The notes under the pieces: model-generated
The model's input: the letters and a program-made list of their open reading frames with translations, nothing else
What the model was told of the DNA's origin: nothing
The model's database searches: none
In this document: in pieces, positions 61,601-64,000 of the stretch
Layout of the letters: every line of letters starts with the position of its first letter
Numbering within the stretch: the stretch's first letter is position 1
Origin: Monomorium pharaonis
Taxonomy: Eukaryota; Arthropoda; Insecta; Hymenoptera; Formicidae
Direction: 5' to 3'
NCBI RefSeq assembly: GCF_013373865.1
Contig: NC_050473.1
Location: 10,055,710-10,119,709 of the forward strand
Length of the DNA: 64,000 bases
Made by a program: the position numbers and the translations under genes

Positions 61601-64000
61601 ATATACTTTCCGATGCATAAAGAAAAGCTAAATGGAGCAACGCACCGTGCAAAATAATAACGCTCCGGAACAGAGGAGATAACATCAACGGCCACATCCA
61701 TCCGGTGAAGTACAGATAGATGCAATAATAGCGTCCGGGGAAGGTTCTCTCTCTGGTCATGCTTTTAACATTTAAGGGCATGGCTTTTTTTACAAAAGAG
61801 AACCTGCGGCTTTGTATCGAAATTGTATCGAAAAATAGCCTTTCAATTTTTTTCCTAAGGAAAGAATACGACAATATCGCAAAGTTTAATAATATATCGT
61901 GCAACCTACGATATTCTTAAATAAAACAGAATATTTTAATTTATTCGCAAATGCGTCCCGCAGAAACTCTTCAAAGATCTTTCGTCTCGCCATCGGAGAA
62001 CCGATGGGTGGCAAAGATACAGAGAGGGGAAAAAAAAAGGATAAATTCGAACGCTGAAAGCGTATCTACCGGGTACCATTATCGCACCCCGGTGCACAGC
62101 GTCGCAACGAACGTGAATCGAGGATATCGAGGCTGAATCGCGCGTACGCTTGTCGATTTATTTATCAGTGCGTGCACACGCATGTGCACACGCGCGAAAG
62201 TGCACGTTACGAGTAGCGGATACGATCGTCGGTTCCGTCCACGGTTTACCGTCCCTTATCTCGGCCCGGATCTCGAGCCAGAGCGCGTCGAAGGCAAGTT
62301 AATTTTACCACGGGAGAGAAAGGGAGAAGGCTGAAGCCTTCCGGCTCCGGGCGCTCTCGCGAATAATCGCGCATCCTCGAGAAGGAGCTCGTGAGTCACG
62401 GCCGGAATTAGGAGCGAGCCCCGCTCTCTCTCTCTCGATCTCTCACCCGGTCGCCCTTCATCCCTCCGGCCGGCCTCGCCGAATATCTCGGCGATAGTAG
62501 TATCACCGTTCGATAGAACCCGTTCGATTCACCGAGCTCGTTACGCGGCCGACTACTGAATTTACTCGCGGCCATTAATTTATGCGCGCCCACAAATCAA
62601 GCGGCGCGAAATAGAATCGTTGCCTGCCTCCGCTTTCGTCCTGCATTCGTGCACATGCGTTTCCATCCCCCGGGGGCGAGCGCTCCGCGATCGCGAGCCA
62701 CCGATAACGGTATCGATAACCGATATTCATTTCGATTCGCCAGTGTTACGCGCGCGCGAATAACGCCCGCTTGATCTATCGGCGCGATTATTAAATGTCG
62801 CGTTACGCGTTGCGCCATCACGTACGTAACGTTTGATTGCCGGCGGAAGGTGGCGGACCGCTGCTCGCGCGGTCGATTAATACCGCGACCGGGGTGTTCT
62901 CTCTTTTTTTTTTTTTATCGGTGCGTGCTTACCGATCCGAGAAGATAATCGCCCGTCCGACGCGTTTAATCCGCGGAACGCTTCGCCCCGAGATATGGAA
63001 TCGCGGGAGATCAGCTTCCTAAATCGTGATCTCGATGTTTCCCCTTGATATCAATGTTGAAACGTTATAAAGCAAAGTGAGTGCGCCCTGTACGCGCCGT
63101 CTGCGGACGAGTTGCCTCTCTTCCTCTCTCCGAGACGCCGCCGAGATGCGAAATCCGCCGTGAAGCGCGACAGGGGCGAATATCGCGGCGGCCGCTGAGA
63201 AAATTATCAATTATCCCGCGCGGAGTTTCGTAGGGCGAGATCGGCCGTGGTCGCGGCCGGCCATAAATCGCCGGTGGTATCGGTTTTGCCTCGTTGCCTT
63301 CTCCTCCGTGGATAATGGACACGGGGCCCCGGCGCGTAATGAACGCGCGCGTTAAAATCGAACGTCCGCGCGCGAAAAGCAGGCGCGATGCTTTACGGTG
63401 CCGGAAGTCGCTCGGACGCGCTGGAAAATTGAATCGTTCGCGAGGCCGAGGCCTACAGGTCGGCCATTATTTCCATCGTTTCATTAGATTCCCGATTCCT
63501 CCGCGCGCAAACCCTTTCCCCCGCTCCCTTCTTCCTTCCCCTCCTACCCTACCCAAGTGCGTTAACTGATAATTACGTTAGCACGATGGGCGATAATTAT
63601 ACGGGGGACGTTTCGGATGGCTATATCTCTCTATCGTGGTGCGAGCGTCCGAGGTGAGAGCCTCGAATTTATATTACCTCGACGCATCGTTGCGTTTCCG
63701 TCACGTTCGGCATGGGTGCAATAACGTAATCTCGAATCTTCCCCTCAACGCGAACGCGATGCACTCTCCTGGGAACGCCGACGGAACGCAATCGTAGTTT
63801 GACCGTTCCGCCGTGTGAGAACTTCTCGGGATACTTCCGCTTTTCTCGAACGGAATTCCTTCCCCCCCCCCTCCGCCCCACGCAAATATTCTTCCATATA
63901 ATTGTATTGTAAATTTGATTTGAAACGTCTTTAAACATGGCGTCATTGTTTCTTTTTATATTTTCTCTTTCTCTCTTTTTGTGTAAGGAAATAGTTACTT
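58664..64000. other. Non-coding stretch to the right edge
   Basis: No gene is supported. From 58664 to 61900 the sequence is AT-rich with scattered short frames, none with a domain or paired splice sites. From about 62150 it becomes CpG-rich, with many short frames open on both strands, and (TC)n at about 62422-62440. A poly-C run lies at about 63863-63873. Confidence 0.4.

Noticed and set aside
1..64000. Possible tRNA, rRNA, CRISPR or prokaryotic features
   Set aside because: None was seen. The only tRNA-like segment is the primer-binding site of the BEL element.

Overview
The window is eukaryotic, nuclear and almost certainly insect DNA, probably from an ant or another hymenopteran. The basis is mixed. 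Directly visible are spliced genes with GT-AG introns, dense dinucleotide microsatellites, alternating AT-rich and CpG-rich tracts without CpG loss, and small inverted-repeat DNA transposons. The order-level guess is inference from CpG richness and the type of BEL/Pao element. There are no operons, Shine-Dalgarno sites, CRISPR arrays or phage genes, and I found no convincing tRNA or rRNA gene.

Two loci are solid. First, a complete BEL/Pao LTR retrotransposon lies on the minus strand at 25459-31930. It has two 334-bp LTRs that differ at one base, a 5-bp target duplication (GCATA), a primer-binding site matching the 3' end of tRNA-Tyr, and one uninterrupted 1725-codon Gag-Pol frame. It looks young and possibly still mobile. 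Second, a three-exon plus-strand gene at 54868-57191 encodes a 163-residue homologue of the vertebrate C15orf61 protein. Its exons are short and were assembled by hand: 54868-54987, 56042-56285 and 57064-57191.

Several weaker gene fragments are supported mainly by splice signals. A minus-strand first coding exon at 7397-7472 encodes a typical signal peptide and ends in a phase-1 donor. A possible 5' UTR exon of the same gene is at 9940-9986. Three purine-rich plus-strand exons with good splice sites at 4260-4971 cannot be joined into an open frame and look like a long non-coding RNA. A lone plus-strand internal exon candidate sits at 16975-17069. The rest of the signal-peptide gene is probably to the left of the window.

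The remaining sequence is intergenic or intronic. It holds microsatellites (TC/GA, CA/GT, AT), four palindromic elements sharing CAC(T/G)GAGA(A)AAA-type ends (34188, 42364, 52012, 58415), a separate 130-bp palindromic element at 13822-13948, and an 821-bp TA-flanked element at 38110-38930 with GGGTAAGTTAAGG-type ends. Most long open frames in the GC-rich tracts are composition artefacts open on both strands, and I left them out. I found no undescribed multi-gene system. The items most worth following up are the young BEL element, the hidden C15orf61 gene, the splice-supported orphan exons and the palindromic transposon family.
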